Part shown: piece by piece, positions 55,514 through 63,734 of the stretch
Layout of the letters: every line of letters begins with the position of its first letter
Position numbering within the stretch: the first letter of the stretch is position 1
NCBI RefSeq assembly: GCF_009707385.1
Contig: NZ_CP046115.1
Location: 2,728,001 to 2,792,000 of the forward strand
Source of the DNA: Klebsiella oxytoca
GTDB lineage: Bacteria; Pseudomonadota; Gammaproteobacteria; Enterobacterales; Enterobacteriaceae
Direction: 5' to 3'
DNA length: 64,000 nucleotides
Translations under genes and position numbers: made by a program
The notes under the pieces: generated by a model
The model's database searches: none
Seen by the model: only the letters and a program-made list of their open reading frames with translations
What the model was told of the DNA's origin: nothing

Positions 55514-56569
55514 GTGAACACGAGACCGCACCAAAAAGTCGCGCTGGTCGCTGGCGCCAGCGGCATTGTTGGCACACAGCTTGTCAAAACGCTTTTACAC
55601 AATGACTGGGAGGTTATTGGCCTCAGCCACCGTGCCATAGCTCACCCTGCTAACATTTTGCTACTCAACGTCGATTTACTGGATACCCAGGACAGCGCGC
55701 AAAAGCTGCAATCACTCAACGGCATTAGCCATATTTTTTACAGCGCATGGCTGAACGCTGCAAACTGGGCAGAAATGGTCGAACCAAACGTCGCCATGCT
55801 GCGCAACCTGGTCAGCAACCTTGAGAAAACCTCACCGCTACGAACGGTAAGCCTGATGCAGGGATATAAAGTCTATGGCGCGCACCTTGGCCCCTTCAAA
55901 ACGCCGGCGCGGGAAAGCGATCCGGGCGTACCCGGCGCAGAATTCAACGCCGCCCAGCTCAACTGGCTCAACCATTTTCAGCGAGGAAAGGCATGGCGCT
56001 GGAATGCTATCAGACCGGGAGTGGTGGGCAGCGCGGTACCCGGCAACACGATGAATCTCGCACTGAGCATTGCGCTCTATGCTTCACTGTGCAAGGCGCT
56101 GGATTTACCGCTGCGCTTTCCCGGTTCGGAAAAAACCTGGCATAGCATTGTCGACCACACGGATGGGGAATTATTGGCCGAGGCGACGATTTGGGCCGCA
56201 ACCTCATCGATGGCAGAAAATGAGGCTTTTAACGTCAACAACGGTGATATCTGGCGCTGGTACGAGCTGTGGCCGCGCATCGCAAACTGGTTTGCTCTGG
56301 AATGCGCCCCGCCGGTCAGGCGGTCATTCCAGCAACTGTTTCTCGACTACCGTGCGCTGTGGCGCGAGATGGCCGGGCAGCATTTGATAGAGCCCGATCT
56401 CCTGCAGCTAAGCGACGGGAATTTTGCCGATTTCGTCTTTGGCTGGAACTACGACATGTTTGCCGATGGTAGCAAGCTGCGCCGGGCAGGCTTCACCCGC
56501 ATGCAGGCAACCGACGACATGTTTTTCCGCCTGTTCTCTCAGCTACGAGCCGCACGCGTTATCCCCTGA
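55514..56569 (+). CDS. SDR-family NAD(P)-dependent reductase, PRISE-like
   Basis: The 351-residue extended SDR has the Rossmann motif GASGIVG near the N-terminus and the motif GYKVYGAHLGPFKTPARE. The latter matches the PRISE (progesterone 5-beta-reductase/iridoid synthase) signature and holds its catalytic Lys. The Tyr of plant PRISE enzymes is not evident: the matching stretch reads FNAAQLNWL instead of a Tyr-Tyr pair. Bacterial relatives reduce activated enones. GTG start with GGAGAAATAAC upstream. Function on a specific substrate is unknown. Confidence 0.85.
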   Translation: MNTRPHQKVALVAGASGIVGTQLVKTLLHNDWEVIGLSHRAIAHPANILLLNVDLLDTQDSAQKLQSLNGISHIFYSAWLNAANWAEMVEPNVAMLRNLVSNLEKTSPLRTVSLMQGYKVYGAHLGPFKTPARESDPGVPGAEFNAAQLNWLNHFQRGKAWRWNAIRPGVVGSAVPGNTMNLALSIALYASLCKALDLPLRFPGSEKTWHSIVDHTDGELLAEATIWAATSSMAENEAFNVNNGDIWRWYELWPRIANWFALECAPPVRRSFQQLFLDYRALWREMAGQHLIEPDLLQLSDGNFADFVFGWNYDMFADGSKLRRAGFTRMQATDDMFFRLFSQLRAARVIP

Positions 56570-56772
56570 TAGGGCGCGTTCCCGGACATGCCTATAAGCA
56601 AGGGCCGCGCGATCGGGTTTATACGCCTGTTTTCGCGCGTCCTCGCTCTTTATCTTCAGCCACACTCACCATCAATGTTAAATACAAAACAATAAAACTT
56701 TATTGTAAAACGATAAATATCAGGATATTCTGCGCGCAATTTCATCGCTTAATTTGCCGGGAGAGGCAAACA

Positions 56773-56874
56773 ATGAACTGGATTGATATTTTGTGGGCGG
56801 TATTGACGTTTCTGTCGATCGTGGTGTTTATTTCAGGAAGGTGGAAGGTGAAAGGTGAAAAAAGCGCAAAATAA
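56773..56874 (+). CDS. 33-residue single-pass membrane protein
   Basis: GGGAGAGGCAAACA precedes an ATG. The product is mostly one hydrophobic helix (WIDILWAVLTFLSIVVFISG) with a basic C-terminus. Its stop lies 20 bp inside the DUF2975 gene, which starts by GTG within it, so the two are coupled. Small membrane peptides of this type often regulate a membrane partner. No family recognised. Confidence 0.6.
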   Translation: MNWIDILWAVLTFLSIVVFISGRWKVKGEKSAK

Positions 56875-57388
56875 GCTGAGTTTGTTCTTAATGGCTGGAA
56901 TATTGCCGCTGTTTTTTATCCTGGCGTTAATTACGCCAGTGTGGATCTATTTTACCGGCGAGACGTTTTTTCTCGCTAATATGCTGAAATTTGCCGAGGT
57001 GCCCTTCGGCAATGAACATACTTTGTCTGCCCCCACCTATAAGCTGCTGTTACTGCTGGCGCTGCTTTATTTACCTGCCGGACTTTTCGCCTGGGCCATC
57101 TGGCAGGGAATTCGCATCACTCAATACGTCAGACAACGCACTATTCTGAGCCTCGACCTCGCCCTGAGGGTACGAAAAATAGCGCTGGCGATGCTGGGAA
57201 TGGGCATTCTGCTGCCGCTATTTCGCTTCATGGTTCCGCTGGTTTTTTACTGGCCGCATCCCTACGCGCAGATCGTTCTTTTGCTCAGCGATTTCATACT
57301 GCTGCTGACGGGCGGCTTGTTATTTGTGACGTTTCACTCCATGCTCGAAGGGATCAGAGCGGAAAATGAGAATAAGGAGTTCATCTGA
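56855..57388 (+). CDS. DUF2975 membrane protein
   Basis: The 177-residue protein has four predicted TM helices (residues about 10-30, 65-85, 110-132, 145-165) and the DUF2975 order of segments. GTG start with AAGGTGAAAG upstream. DUF2975 proteins are commonly paired with a YozG-like XRE regulator, as here (57391, 2-bp gap). Function unknown. Confidence 0.85.
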   Translation: MKKAQNKLSLFLMAGILPLFFILALITPVWIYFTGETFFLANMLKFAEVPFGNEHTLSAPTYKLLLLLALLYLPAGLFAWAIWQGIRITQYVRQRTILSLDLALRVRKIALAMLGMGILLPLFRFMVPLVFYWPHPYAQIVLLLSDFILLLTGGLLFVTFHSMLEGIRAENENKEFI

Positions 57389-57390
57389 CT

Positions 57391-57597
57391 ATGGCGGTGG
57401 TGGTTAATCTGGACAAATTGCTGGTGGAAAGAAAAATGACGTCCAGGGCGCTGGCGGCCTATGTCGGGATCACCGAGCAGAATCTGTCTTTGCTCAAATC
57501 GGGAAAGGTAAAAGGTATTCGCTTCGATACGTTGGCCAAAATCTGTCAGGCGCTGGAGTGTCAACCAGGCGATATTCTCGCCTGGGAGGCGGATTAG
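57391..57597 (+). CDS. YozG-like XRE family regulator
   Basis: The 68-residue protein is a single helix-turn-helix domain (NLDKLLVERKMTSRALAAYVGITEQNLSLLKSGK cut into shorter parts: MTSRALAAYVGIT, EQNLSLLKSGKVKGIRF, LEGQPGDIL-like ending ECQPGDILAWE). It is coupled to DUF2975 and is probably its autoregulator. Its stop overlaps the stop of the convergent GntR gene by 2 bp. Confidence 0.88.
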   Translation: MAVVVNLDKLLVERKMTSRALAAYVGITEQNLSLLKSGKVKGIRFDTLAKICQALECQPGDILAWEAD

Positions 57598-58349
57598 GTA
57601 CCCTTCTCGATAGTACAGTTCCACTGCTGGCTCACGCTGCTCTGGCTGGTGGCTATCTGTAGCGACAGGCTTGCGTCCAGGGTATGCGCAATGCTGTATT
57701 CAAGCACTACGTCATCCAAATCGCGGGCCACCCGCTCAATCCGAAACAGCGGGAGACCCGGCTCAATATTTAACAATCCTGCCGTGCGGGCATCGCAACA
57801 GACCGGCGTATAGCGCTCCGTGGCGTTAGCCGGAGAGTAGCCGAAGGTTTCCCGCAGCTGCTTATACAGCGAGCGGCTGCCGTCCACATGGCTCAGATCG
57901 TTGTAAATACGGCCATTAAGCCAGGTCAGCACATGACCGACCGGCCGTTCCTCCTGCACTAATAACCGCTCCAGTCGCATCAGCTGGCTGCCCAAATCCA
58001 GCCCCATTTGCCCGGCAACCTGGCGGTCAGCCATCGTTGAAATCAGCGACAAGACCTCCACTTCTACCGCCCCCGGCCCGGCAAAGGTCGTCAGCACGTC
58101 CGGCAGATCGGTGTAATATCTCTGCAGCGCATCGCGGTTGATAAAGGTCCCTTTACCCTGCTCGCGGTAAACCATGCCAATGCTGGCCAGCGAATCGATC
58201 GCCTGCTTAATTGTTCCGCGCGCGACCTTGAACTCCCCGGCGAGCAGCAGCTCGCCCGGCAGTTTATCGTCGTAGGTAAAAGAGAGGATCCGCTGCAGGA
58301 TAACGTCTTTTATCCTTAAATAGAGAGGGAGTCCATCCGACTCAAACAT
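57594..58349 (-). CDS. GntR family regulator with UTRA domain
   Basis: The 251-residue HutC-type regulator has an N-terminal winged helix (LPLYLRIKDVILQRI, LPGELLLAGEFKVARGTIKQAIDSL cut by loop) and a C-terminal UTRA effector domain (RLERLLVQEERPVGHVLTWL, IERVARDLDDVVLEYS). Encoded last in the seven-gene operon, 13 bp after the SIS gene, it probably controls the operon from the palindrome at 62962. Confidence 0.9.
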   Translation of the reverse strand: MFESDGLPLYLRIKDVILQRILSFTYDDKLPGELLLAGEFKVARGTIKQAIDSLASIGMVYREQGKGTFINRDALQRYYTDLPDVLTTFAGPGAVEVEVLSLISTMADRQVAGQMGLDLGSQLMRLERLLVQEERPVGHVLTWLNGRIYNDLSHVDGSRSLYKQLRETFGYSPANATERYTPVCCDARTAGLLNIEPGLPLFRIERVARDLDDVVLEYSIAHTLDASLSLQIATSQSSVSQQWNCTIEKGT

Positions 58350-58362
58350 ACTTGTGCTCCAC

Positions 58363-59103
58363 TCAGAGATAGTGTATTTGGCTCCTGTATCTGCTCAGTA
58401 TATCCTGATTTATCGCCTGATTGCCGTCTATGTTTGCGCTGGCAAGGATCGGCGGGGTGTGCGCATTTTCCAGCATCATTTCGCAGACGCGTAGCACCAG
58501 GCTATTCGCAATCGCCGCGCCCATAATGGTAGAGAGCGGCGCGGCTTTCTGCGCCAGCCCCGGCAGACTAACCGCCGCATCGCCATACTCGCAGTGATTA
58601 TCGAGGGTGATATCGGCTATATCGACCAGCAGCTTGCCGCTGGAGTGGCGCGACGTCACGCGCGCAGCCGTTGCAAGGCTGGTAATGGCAATGACCTTCG
58701 CGCAACAGGATTTTGCCGCCAGCGCGACATCAATGTTAATCGCGTTCCTTCCTGAAACCGAGTGGATCAACAGCGTATCCCCGGCCCGCAGCGGGGACTG
58801 CTCCACCAGAACACGACCGAGATTTTCCACATTTTCCACCGCGCTGGTGAGGGTTAACGGCCTGACGTTAAGCATCAGCGCCGGAGTAAAAAGCGGATTA
58901 ACCACCGCCAGCCCCCCTGCCCGATAGCTCATCTCTTCCGCCAGAATCCCGGCGTGGCTGGCGCCAAAGACGAAGATATTGCGCTGTTCCACAATGCTCC
59001 GGGTCATCATTTCCGCCGCCCGGGTTAACTCCCCTGCGCGCTGCTCAAGACATGCCAGCTTCTGGCGGATCTGGCCGTAATACTCTTTCAGTGCCTGACT
59101 CAT
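58363..59103 (-). CDS. SIS-domain protein (phosphosugar isomerase-like)
   Basis: The 246-residue protein has one SIS fold (RNIFVFGASHAGILAEEMSYRAGG, LIHSVSGRNAINIDVALAAK in pieces). This is the COG4821-type group of predicted phosphosugar-binding proteins, possibly an isomerase or deaminase for the phosphorylated product of the PTS. GAGGAAGTCT precedes the ATG. It lies 16 bp after the IIC gene. Confidence 0.85.
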   Translation of the reverse strand: MSQALKEYYGQIRQKLACLEQRAGELTRAAEMMTRSIVEQRNIFVFGASHAGILAEEMSYRAGGLAVVNPLFTPALMLNVRPLTLTSAVENVENLGRVLVEQSPLRAGDTLLIHSVSGRNAINIDVALAAKSCCAKVIAITSLATAARVTSRHSSGKLLVDIADITLDNHCEYGDAAVSLPGLAQKAAPLSTIMGAAIANSLVLRVCEMMLENAHTPPILASANIDGNQAINQDILSRYRSQIHYL

Positions 59104-59119
59104 AGACTTCCTCCTGATA

Positions 59120-60430
59120 TCAGAACGTCAGCAAGCGGGTCAAAAGATGAATGACTGGCGCGAGTACAAACATATCGCTATCGCCAGCCCATAGCGCGGT
59201 ATCCGGAATTGTGCTGTTGATGAAGCCGGTGACGCAGAAATACTGCCCCCATGCGACCACGGTCGAGGTGATAAATCCCGCCAGCAGCGCGCCTTTATAG
59301 CCTCCGGTAATATTGCCGAAAACGCCTGCCGTACCGGCGTGAAAGAAAATCACGATCATGCTGGGAATAAAGACGTAGCCGGTATAGCGGCCAATAAGAG
59401 TCAGCCATAGCAGAGAACCAACAAACGCGCCGACGAAGCCCAGCACCACCGCGTTGGGGGCAAAGTTAAACAGTATCGGGCAGTCCAGCGCAGGCTTTGC
59501 GCCGGGAACCAGCCGCGAGCCAATGCCGTTAAACGCCGGTACCATTTCGCCAATAAACATCCTCACGCCGAGGAGCACCACGGCGATACCGCCGGTAAAC
59601 ATCAGCGATTGTTTCAGGGCGTAGATGTAGAAGCTCAGATCGCCGGATTGGGCAAGAATTTCAGCAGCTTTCGGCGTGCCTTTGATCTGCAAAATAAAGG
59701 TGCCAATAAAGAACAGCAGCGCCATGGTCAATGCCGTTACCACATTGGAATCGCGCAGAAAACCGAGCTTTTTAGGAACTTTGATATCCTCGGAGCTGAT
59801 TTTATTGCGGGCGAATATCTGGCCGAAAATCGCCCCCAGCAGCGCGACCGAGGCGGAAGTATGGCCCAGCGCTACGTTATCATTGCCGGTGATTTTCCGT
59901 ACCCATGGCTGAACCAGCGCTGGCTGTAAGGTCCAGTACAGTCCCATAATGACCGTCAGCATTAGCGTCAGCTGGATAGCTGAAATACCGGGATCGGTGT
60001 TCACCATCACTCCGGCAAAGATCATCGTGGTCCAGAACATCATATGTCCGGTCAGGTAGATGTATTTAAATCGCGTCAGCCGGGCCAGCAATAAGTTAAT
60101 GGCGAACCCACCGGCAATAGCGATAGTCACGCAACTTCCATAGCGCTCGCTGAAGCGCGCCTGGCCGATAATATTGGTCAGATTCATCGAGCTGAGGCCA
60201 AATACTTCGGTCCAGATCGGCTGAAATATCAGCAGCGCGGACACGATAATCCCCGCCCCCGCACCGATAATCAGAAAACCCAGGATCCCCTTGAGTGTGC
60301 CGGAAACAATTTCCGCCAGCGATTTCTTTTGCAGCACCAGGCCCAGCAGCACAATCAGACCGATTAAAATCGACGCCTCACCAAATATATTGATGGTTAT
60401 CCAGCGCAGCACGCCAAGAAATTCGTTCAT
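59120..60430 (-). CDS. PTS ascorbate-family EIIC (UlaA-like)
   Basis: The 436-residue polytopic permease is of the UlaA/SgaT type (L-ascorbate class), with about 11 hydrophobic segments. INIFGEASILIGLIVLLGLVLQKKS, GAGAGIIVSALLIFQPIW and RMFIGEMVPAFNGIGSRLVPGAKPALDCP (in parts) are family features. It forms a unit with IIB (4-bp overlap) and IIA. The substrate may be a sugar acid or its lactone, as suggested by the hydrolases upstream. Confidence 0.92.
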   Translation of the reverse strand: MNEFLGVLRWITINIFGEASILIGLIVLLGLVLQKKSLAEIVSGTLKGILGFLIIGAGAGIIVSALLIFQPIWTEVFGLSSMNLTNIIGQARFSERYGSCVTIAIAGGFAINLLLARLTRFKYIYLTGHMMFWTTMIFAGVMVNTDPGISAIQLTLMLTVIMGLYWTLQPALVQPWVRKITGNDNVALGHTSASVALLGAIFGQIFARNKISSEDIKVPKKLGFLRDSNVVTALTMALLFFIGTFILQIKGTPKAAEILAQSGDLSFYIYALKQSLMFTGGIAVVLLGVRMFIGEMVPAFNGIGSRLVPGAKPALDCPILFNFAPNAVVLGFVGAFVGSLLWLTLIGRYTGYVFIPSMIVIFFHAGTAGVFGNITGGYKGALLAGFITSTVVAWGQYFCVTGFINSTIPDTALWAGDSDMFVLAPVIHLLTRLLTF

Positions 60431-60714
60431 GACGTCTCTCCCGTATGCAGTATTTTCGCCTGCGCCAGCGCCGCGGTAATTTCGCCGTTATCGATATAGT
60501 TATTCACCACCACCACCGGACAGGACAAATGCCTGAGGTTATCAACCAGTTCCGCGTTGGTTATCACCACATCGGCATTGGCTGAAGCGGCGGACGAGAC
60601 GTCCATATGTTCTACGGAGGCCTGGATACCGTGTTGTTTTAACACTGCTTCAACGTTCATTTTTAAAATCAGGCTGGAGCCCATACCTAAACCACAGACT
60701 GTCAGAATTTTCAT
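60427..60714 (-). CDS. PTS ascorbate-family EIIB (UlaB-like)
   Basis: The 95-residue cytoplasmic EIIB carries the phosphorylated Cys in LTVCGLGMGSSL, about residue 8. NADVVITNAELVDNL and CPVVVVNNYI are family segments. It passes phosphate from the IIA at 60760 to the sugar in the IIC. Overlaps IIC by 4 bp. Confidence 0.92.
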   Translation of the reverse strand: MKILTVCGLGMGSSLILKMNVEAVLKQHGIQASVEHMDVSSAASANADVVITNAELVDNLRHLSCPVVVVNNYIDNGEITAALAQAKILHTGETS

Positions 60715-60759
60715 CGCGATTCACTCCGTGTTAATCAAGCTACAAACGCTGCGAGCAGG

Positions 60760-61194
60760 CTATGACGCGCTGGCTAACAGCCGATAAAGTTGTTCAGGAT
60801 CGTGAGAATGCATCAGGGTATGCAGGTTATTTTCATCGCTTAGAACGGTGACGATATGCTGAATAAGCTGGATGTGCGCATCGCTACTGGTTGCCGACAG
60901 GCCCAGCACCACCTGCACCGGGTCGTTGTCTGCATGACCGAAGACCAGCGGCTCGCGCAGCCTGACGGCACTGATTTGCGCTTTCATCGCCCCTTGCTCA
61001 GGACGGGCATGCGGCATAGCAAGCCCCGGCGCAATCACAAAATAGGGGCCCAGTTCGTGGTAGCTATCGACCATGGCCTGAACGTACTCCGGACTACAGG
61101 CTCCCGTTCGGCAAAGCGCGTTTCCCGCTACGCGAATTGCCTCCTCCGGCGTAGCGGCGGAACAGTCGACGGTTATCGCCTGACGTTCAATCAT
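60760..61194 (-). CDS. PTS EIIA (Ula/mannitol-fructose type)
   Basis: The 144-residue cytoplasmic PTS_EIIA_2-type protein has its phospho-His in IAPGLAMPHARPEQGA. VFGHADNDPVQVVLGLSA and the C-terminal LMHSHDPEQL agree with the family. Its start overlaps the end of the creatininase-like gene by 8 bp, and it lies 45 bp before the IIB gene. Confidence 0.92.
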   Translation of the reverse strand: MIERQAITVDCSAATPEEAIRVAGNALCRTGACSPEYVQAMVDSYHELGPYFVIAPGLAMPHARPEQGAMKAQISAVRLREPLVFGHADNDPVQVVLGLSATSSDAHIQLIQHIVTVLSDENNLHTLMHSHDPEQLYRLLASAS

Positions 61195-61927
61195 GACTGA
61201 CTCCTTGCGTTAAATGATGGCGGATAGAGGCCAGCGTGGTTTCCAGCGCCAGCTGGACGAACGCGCGTCCCTTCTCTTCACTGGCCTGAGCGGGATCGCC
61301 CAGCACCGCATAATCCGAAAACTCGGTCCAGGGTACCGGCTGATAGCGAAAGTTCTGTGGAAAATGCGGATAGTGCGCGCGGGCGTTGGCCATGGAGACA
61401 AACTCCGGCGCCAGCGCCAGCATCAGCGACGTTTCGACCTCGTCGGCGTGCATATAGCCAGGATAAGCCACCGCCGAAACCTGCCGTTTTTTTACCTCCT
61501 CATCCATGCCCGCCCAGCTATAGCTAAGCAGCGTGATGCCCTGCTCTTTAAGCTGGCGGGAAGCGGCTTTCATGGCGTCAAAATTTCCGTAATGCGCGTT
61601 GATCACCGCCGTGGTGGTAATACCGTAGCTGGCCATGTTTTCCGCCAGCGATACCAGCAGCGAGGTCAGCCGCTCATTACCGATGTCAATCGCGCCCGCG
61701 TGGCCGCGCAGTGACCAGACCTGGCTGTAGGAGACGACCGGCAGGCTCAAGGCGCAGTCGCCCAATTGCTCATCGAGTAGTGCGCAAAACCGCTCGGCCA
61801 GCAGATTATCGGTATCCAGCGGCAGGTGGTCACCGTGGGGTTCGACGGCGCCGAGCGGCAACAGCGCGATTTTCGCCTTCTCCAGCGCCTGTCGGGCCTC
61901 ACGTTCATTTAAATGATGCAGCTTCAT
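61187..61927 (-). CDS. Creatininase-family amidohydrolase
   Basis: The 246-residue metal-dependent hydrolase has the creatininase motifs PLGAVEPHGDHLPLDTD (Glu, His, Asp metal ligands), INAHYGNFDAM, and Glu in HADEVETSLML. The family opens cyclic amides or cleaves formamides and includes creatininase and mycofactocin MftE. With the PTS and the phosphotriesterase-like enzyme it probably processes a lactam, lactone or amide of the imported compound. Start: ATG at 61927 (AGAGAGGACGCT). It lies 11 bp after the phosphotriesterase-like gene. Confidence 0.88.
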   Translation of the reverse strand: MKLHHLNEREARQALEKAKIALLPLGAVEPHGDHLPLDTDNLLAERFCALLDEQLGDCALSLPVVSYSQVWSLRGHAGAIDIGNERLTSLLVSLAENMASYGITTTAVINAHYGNFDAMKAASRQLKEQGITLLSYSWAGMDEEVKKRQVSAVAYPGYMHADEVETSLMLALAPEFVSMANARAHYPHFPQNFRYQPVPWTEFSDYAVLGDPAQASEEKGRAFVQLALETTLASIRHHLTQGVSHD

Positions 61928-61937
61928 AGCGTCCTCT

Positions 61938-62909
61938 CTACTCGAAAGCGAAGTAGCGCGCCGGGTTTTCGACAAAGAAATCATGCAGCAACGCTTCACC
62001 ATCAAACCCGGCCTCATGCGCCTCTTCAATGAATCTTGGCCGCCAGTCGCTAAGGATGAACTTCAGCCCCAGCCCGCCTTTGCCATAGTGCGCGCTCATT
62101 GATTTACGGGCAAAATCGCCGCCAATTAAGATTTGTTTTTGATAACCTCGCTGGCACAGCGCCAGAATCGCCTGGGTGCGAATATGTTCAGGGTGGTATT
62201 TGATGCGGCTGATACCGTCAAAAGAGAGAAACGCCCCGGTGTTGGCGATCTGACGGTGCAGCCACGGATCGGGGTTGCGATCCATATGAGCAAAACATAA
62301 GCGGGACAAATCCAGCCCCAATTTTTTAAAGATCTGCGCCTGTTCTAACCCCATCGTTCCCATTTCCGTATGGCTGTGCATCGGCGCTCCGGTACGCTGC
62401 TGGGCGCGAACGATAACCTCCATGGTCTTTTGTTCCAGTGGGGAAATGGCGTTGTAGCCGGTGCCGCACTTCACTACGCCAGCGCGATGGACCGTACCTT
62501 CAATCCCTTCGGTAACCTCACGGCATACATGTTCAACCAGCTCATCAATGTCTGAGTTTGCAATCCATTCGGCAAAAGTCTGCGTCAGCCCTGGCCGCGG
62601 GCTGCTCCACAGAAAGCCTTTGTTAAAACCCGCGGTAGCGATAATGTGCAGCTGCTGGCGCTGCGCCATGGCAGCGACGGCTGCGGCCTGACGGCCATAA
62701 TCCGGCGCGGTGGCGTCGTAGATTGCGTTCCCCCCGGCCTGGCGGAAGTCGCTTAACTCACGTTCTGAAGCCAGCGGATCGTCGAGTAAAAGATCGTCAT
62801 CCCGACGCTCGGCCCAATATGGCGGAATACAGTAGATGTGGTCGTGGCTATAGGTTACGCCCAGCTGATTAGCAGAAATATCCCCGTTTAACGTACGAAT
62901 GCTGCCCAT
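61938..62909 (-). CDS. Phosphotriesterase-family hydrolase (lactonase-like, Php type)
   Basis: The 323-residue TIM-barrel metalloenzyme has metal ligands visible as HxH in YSHDHIYC, the bridging Lys in VVKCGTGY, His in MHSHTEMGTMG, His in CFAHMDRNPD, and Asp in LIGGDFARKS. Most enteric members are not phosphotriesterases but probably lactonases. Start: ATG at 62909 (GGGAGCAAGAAAC upstream). First gene of the operon, so its promoter and operator lie just upstream. Confidence 0.9.
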   Translation of the reverse strand: MGSIRTLNGDISANQLGVTYSHDHIYCIPPYWAERRDDDLLLDDPLASERELSDFRQAGGNAIYDATAPDYGRQAAAVAAMAQRQQLHIIATAGFNKGFLWSSPRPGLTQTFAEWIANSDIDELVEHVCREVTEGIEGTVHRAGVVKCGTGYNAISPLEQKTMEVIVRAQQRTGAPMHSHTEMGTMGLEQAQIFKKLGLDLSRLCFAHMDRNPDPWLHRQIANTGAFLSFDGISRIKYHPEHIRTQAILALCQRGYQKQILIGGDFARKSMSAHYGKGGLGLKFILSDWRPRFIEEAHEAGFDGEALLHDFFVENPARYFAFE

Positions 62910-62946
62910 GTTTCTTGCTCCCTGGAACGGATAAGAAGGTACTTTC

Positions 62947-62979
62947 AACATAGGTGAGCGCCACTTGACCAGTCAAGTG
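62947..62979 (-). promoter_or_regulatory. Promoter and overlapping operator of the ascorbate-type PTS operon
   Basis: On the minus strand TTGACT (-35, 62971-62976) is followed 18 nt later by TATGTT (-10, 62947-62952). CACTTGAC-N2-GTCAAGTG (62962-62979), a perfect 8-bp-arm palindrome, covers the -35 hexamer and could be the binding site of the GntR repressor at 57594. Confidence 0.7.
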
Positions 62980-63376
62980 ATCAAGTTCGCATCAATTATA
63001 TTAAATTCTTATCTGTGAGGCGCGTCGATATTTCCGGACCGGCGGTTAAACATTAACAAGTGAAATAATTGTGCAGAAAATCTGACCATCAGTTTTCATA
63101 CCGCATGGTGATAAGGCGTGATTAGCTCAATACTGATGCTGACAAAAACGTGACGTTGTCACATATAATAATATAGCCTTACTAAACGATTACTGATGTT
63201 AGAAATCCGTTCCCTGCCCGCCATAAAATTAAATTTAGCCTTTTAAAACAATAAAGTAGAAGATATAAAACGAAAACCATCTCAGCCTAATAATCCCATT
63301 CATTGATTAAAAAGTTTAATTGAATGAATCGATGAAAGGAGTATTGTTAAAAATGTTGATGATAGGAGATAAATAA
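62980..63376. other. Intergenic region between divergent genes
   Basis: No gene is seen. GTGAC-GTT-GTCAC (63150-63162) is a short palindrome directly followed by an AT run (ATATAATAATATA) that resembles a -10 region. The rest is AT-rich, with no clear promoter for the gene at 63377. Confidence 0.35.
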
Positions 63377-63625
63377 ATGTTACGTGATTTTTTAAAAGTA
63401 GAGAAAGAAGACCGTCTGGTAGAACAACAAGGCGCCAGCGACGGTAAAATCAATTCAACGGATGTTACTGAATGGATTATTGTGAATAAAAATGGTGATA
63501 AAAAAGGCCGCGTAGCCTTATTTAACCAATTTAGCACCCGCCGTTCATATTGCGTGAATTATCGGATCACACAATTTGATAACAGCGGAAAAGTGGTGGT
63601 AGACCGGTTAGCGGAATCTCTTTAA
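63377..63625 (+). CDS. Hypothetical small protein
   Basis: The 82-residue soluble, charged protein begins MLRDFLKVEKEDRLVEQQG. It has a beta-rich-looking centre (TEWIIVNKNGDKKGRVALFN, RRSYCVNYRITQFD) and no signal peptide or TM segment. AGGAGATAAATAA precedes the ATG, a convincing ribosome site, so it is probably a real gene. I do not recognise a family. It converges with the ketopantoate-reductase-like gene. Confidence 0.7.
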   Translation: MLRDFLKVEKEDRLVEQQGASDGKINSTDVTEWIIVNKNGDKKGRVALFNQFSTRRSYCVNYRITQFDNSGKVVVDRLAESL

Positions 63626-63734
63626 TCACGGCAAACCCGGGATGGATTAACGCACATTTGTCGCCATTCCCTAAAGCAATCGGATGACGCTCTAATAACG
63701 ACCGGCCCGGTGACTCCGGACCGATCGATGTTTT

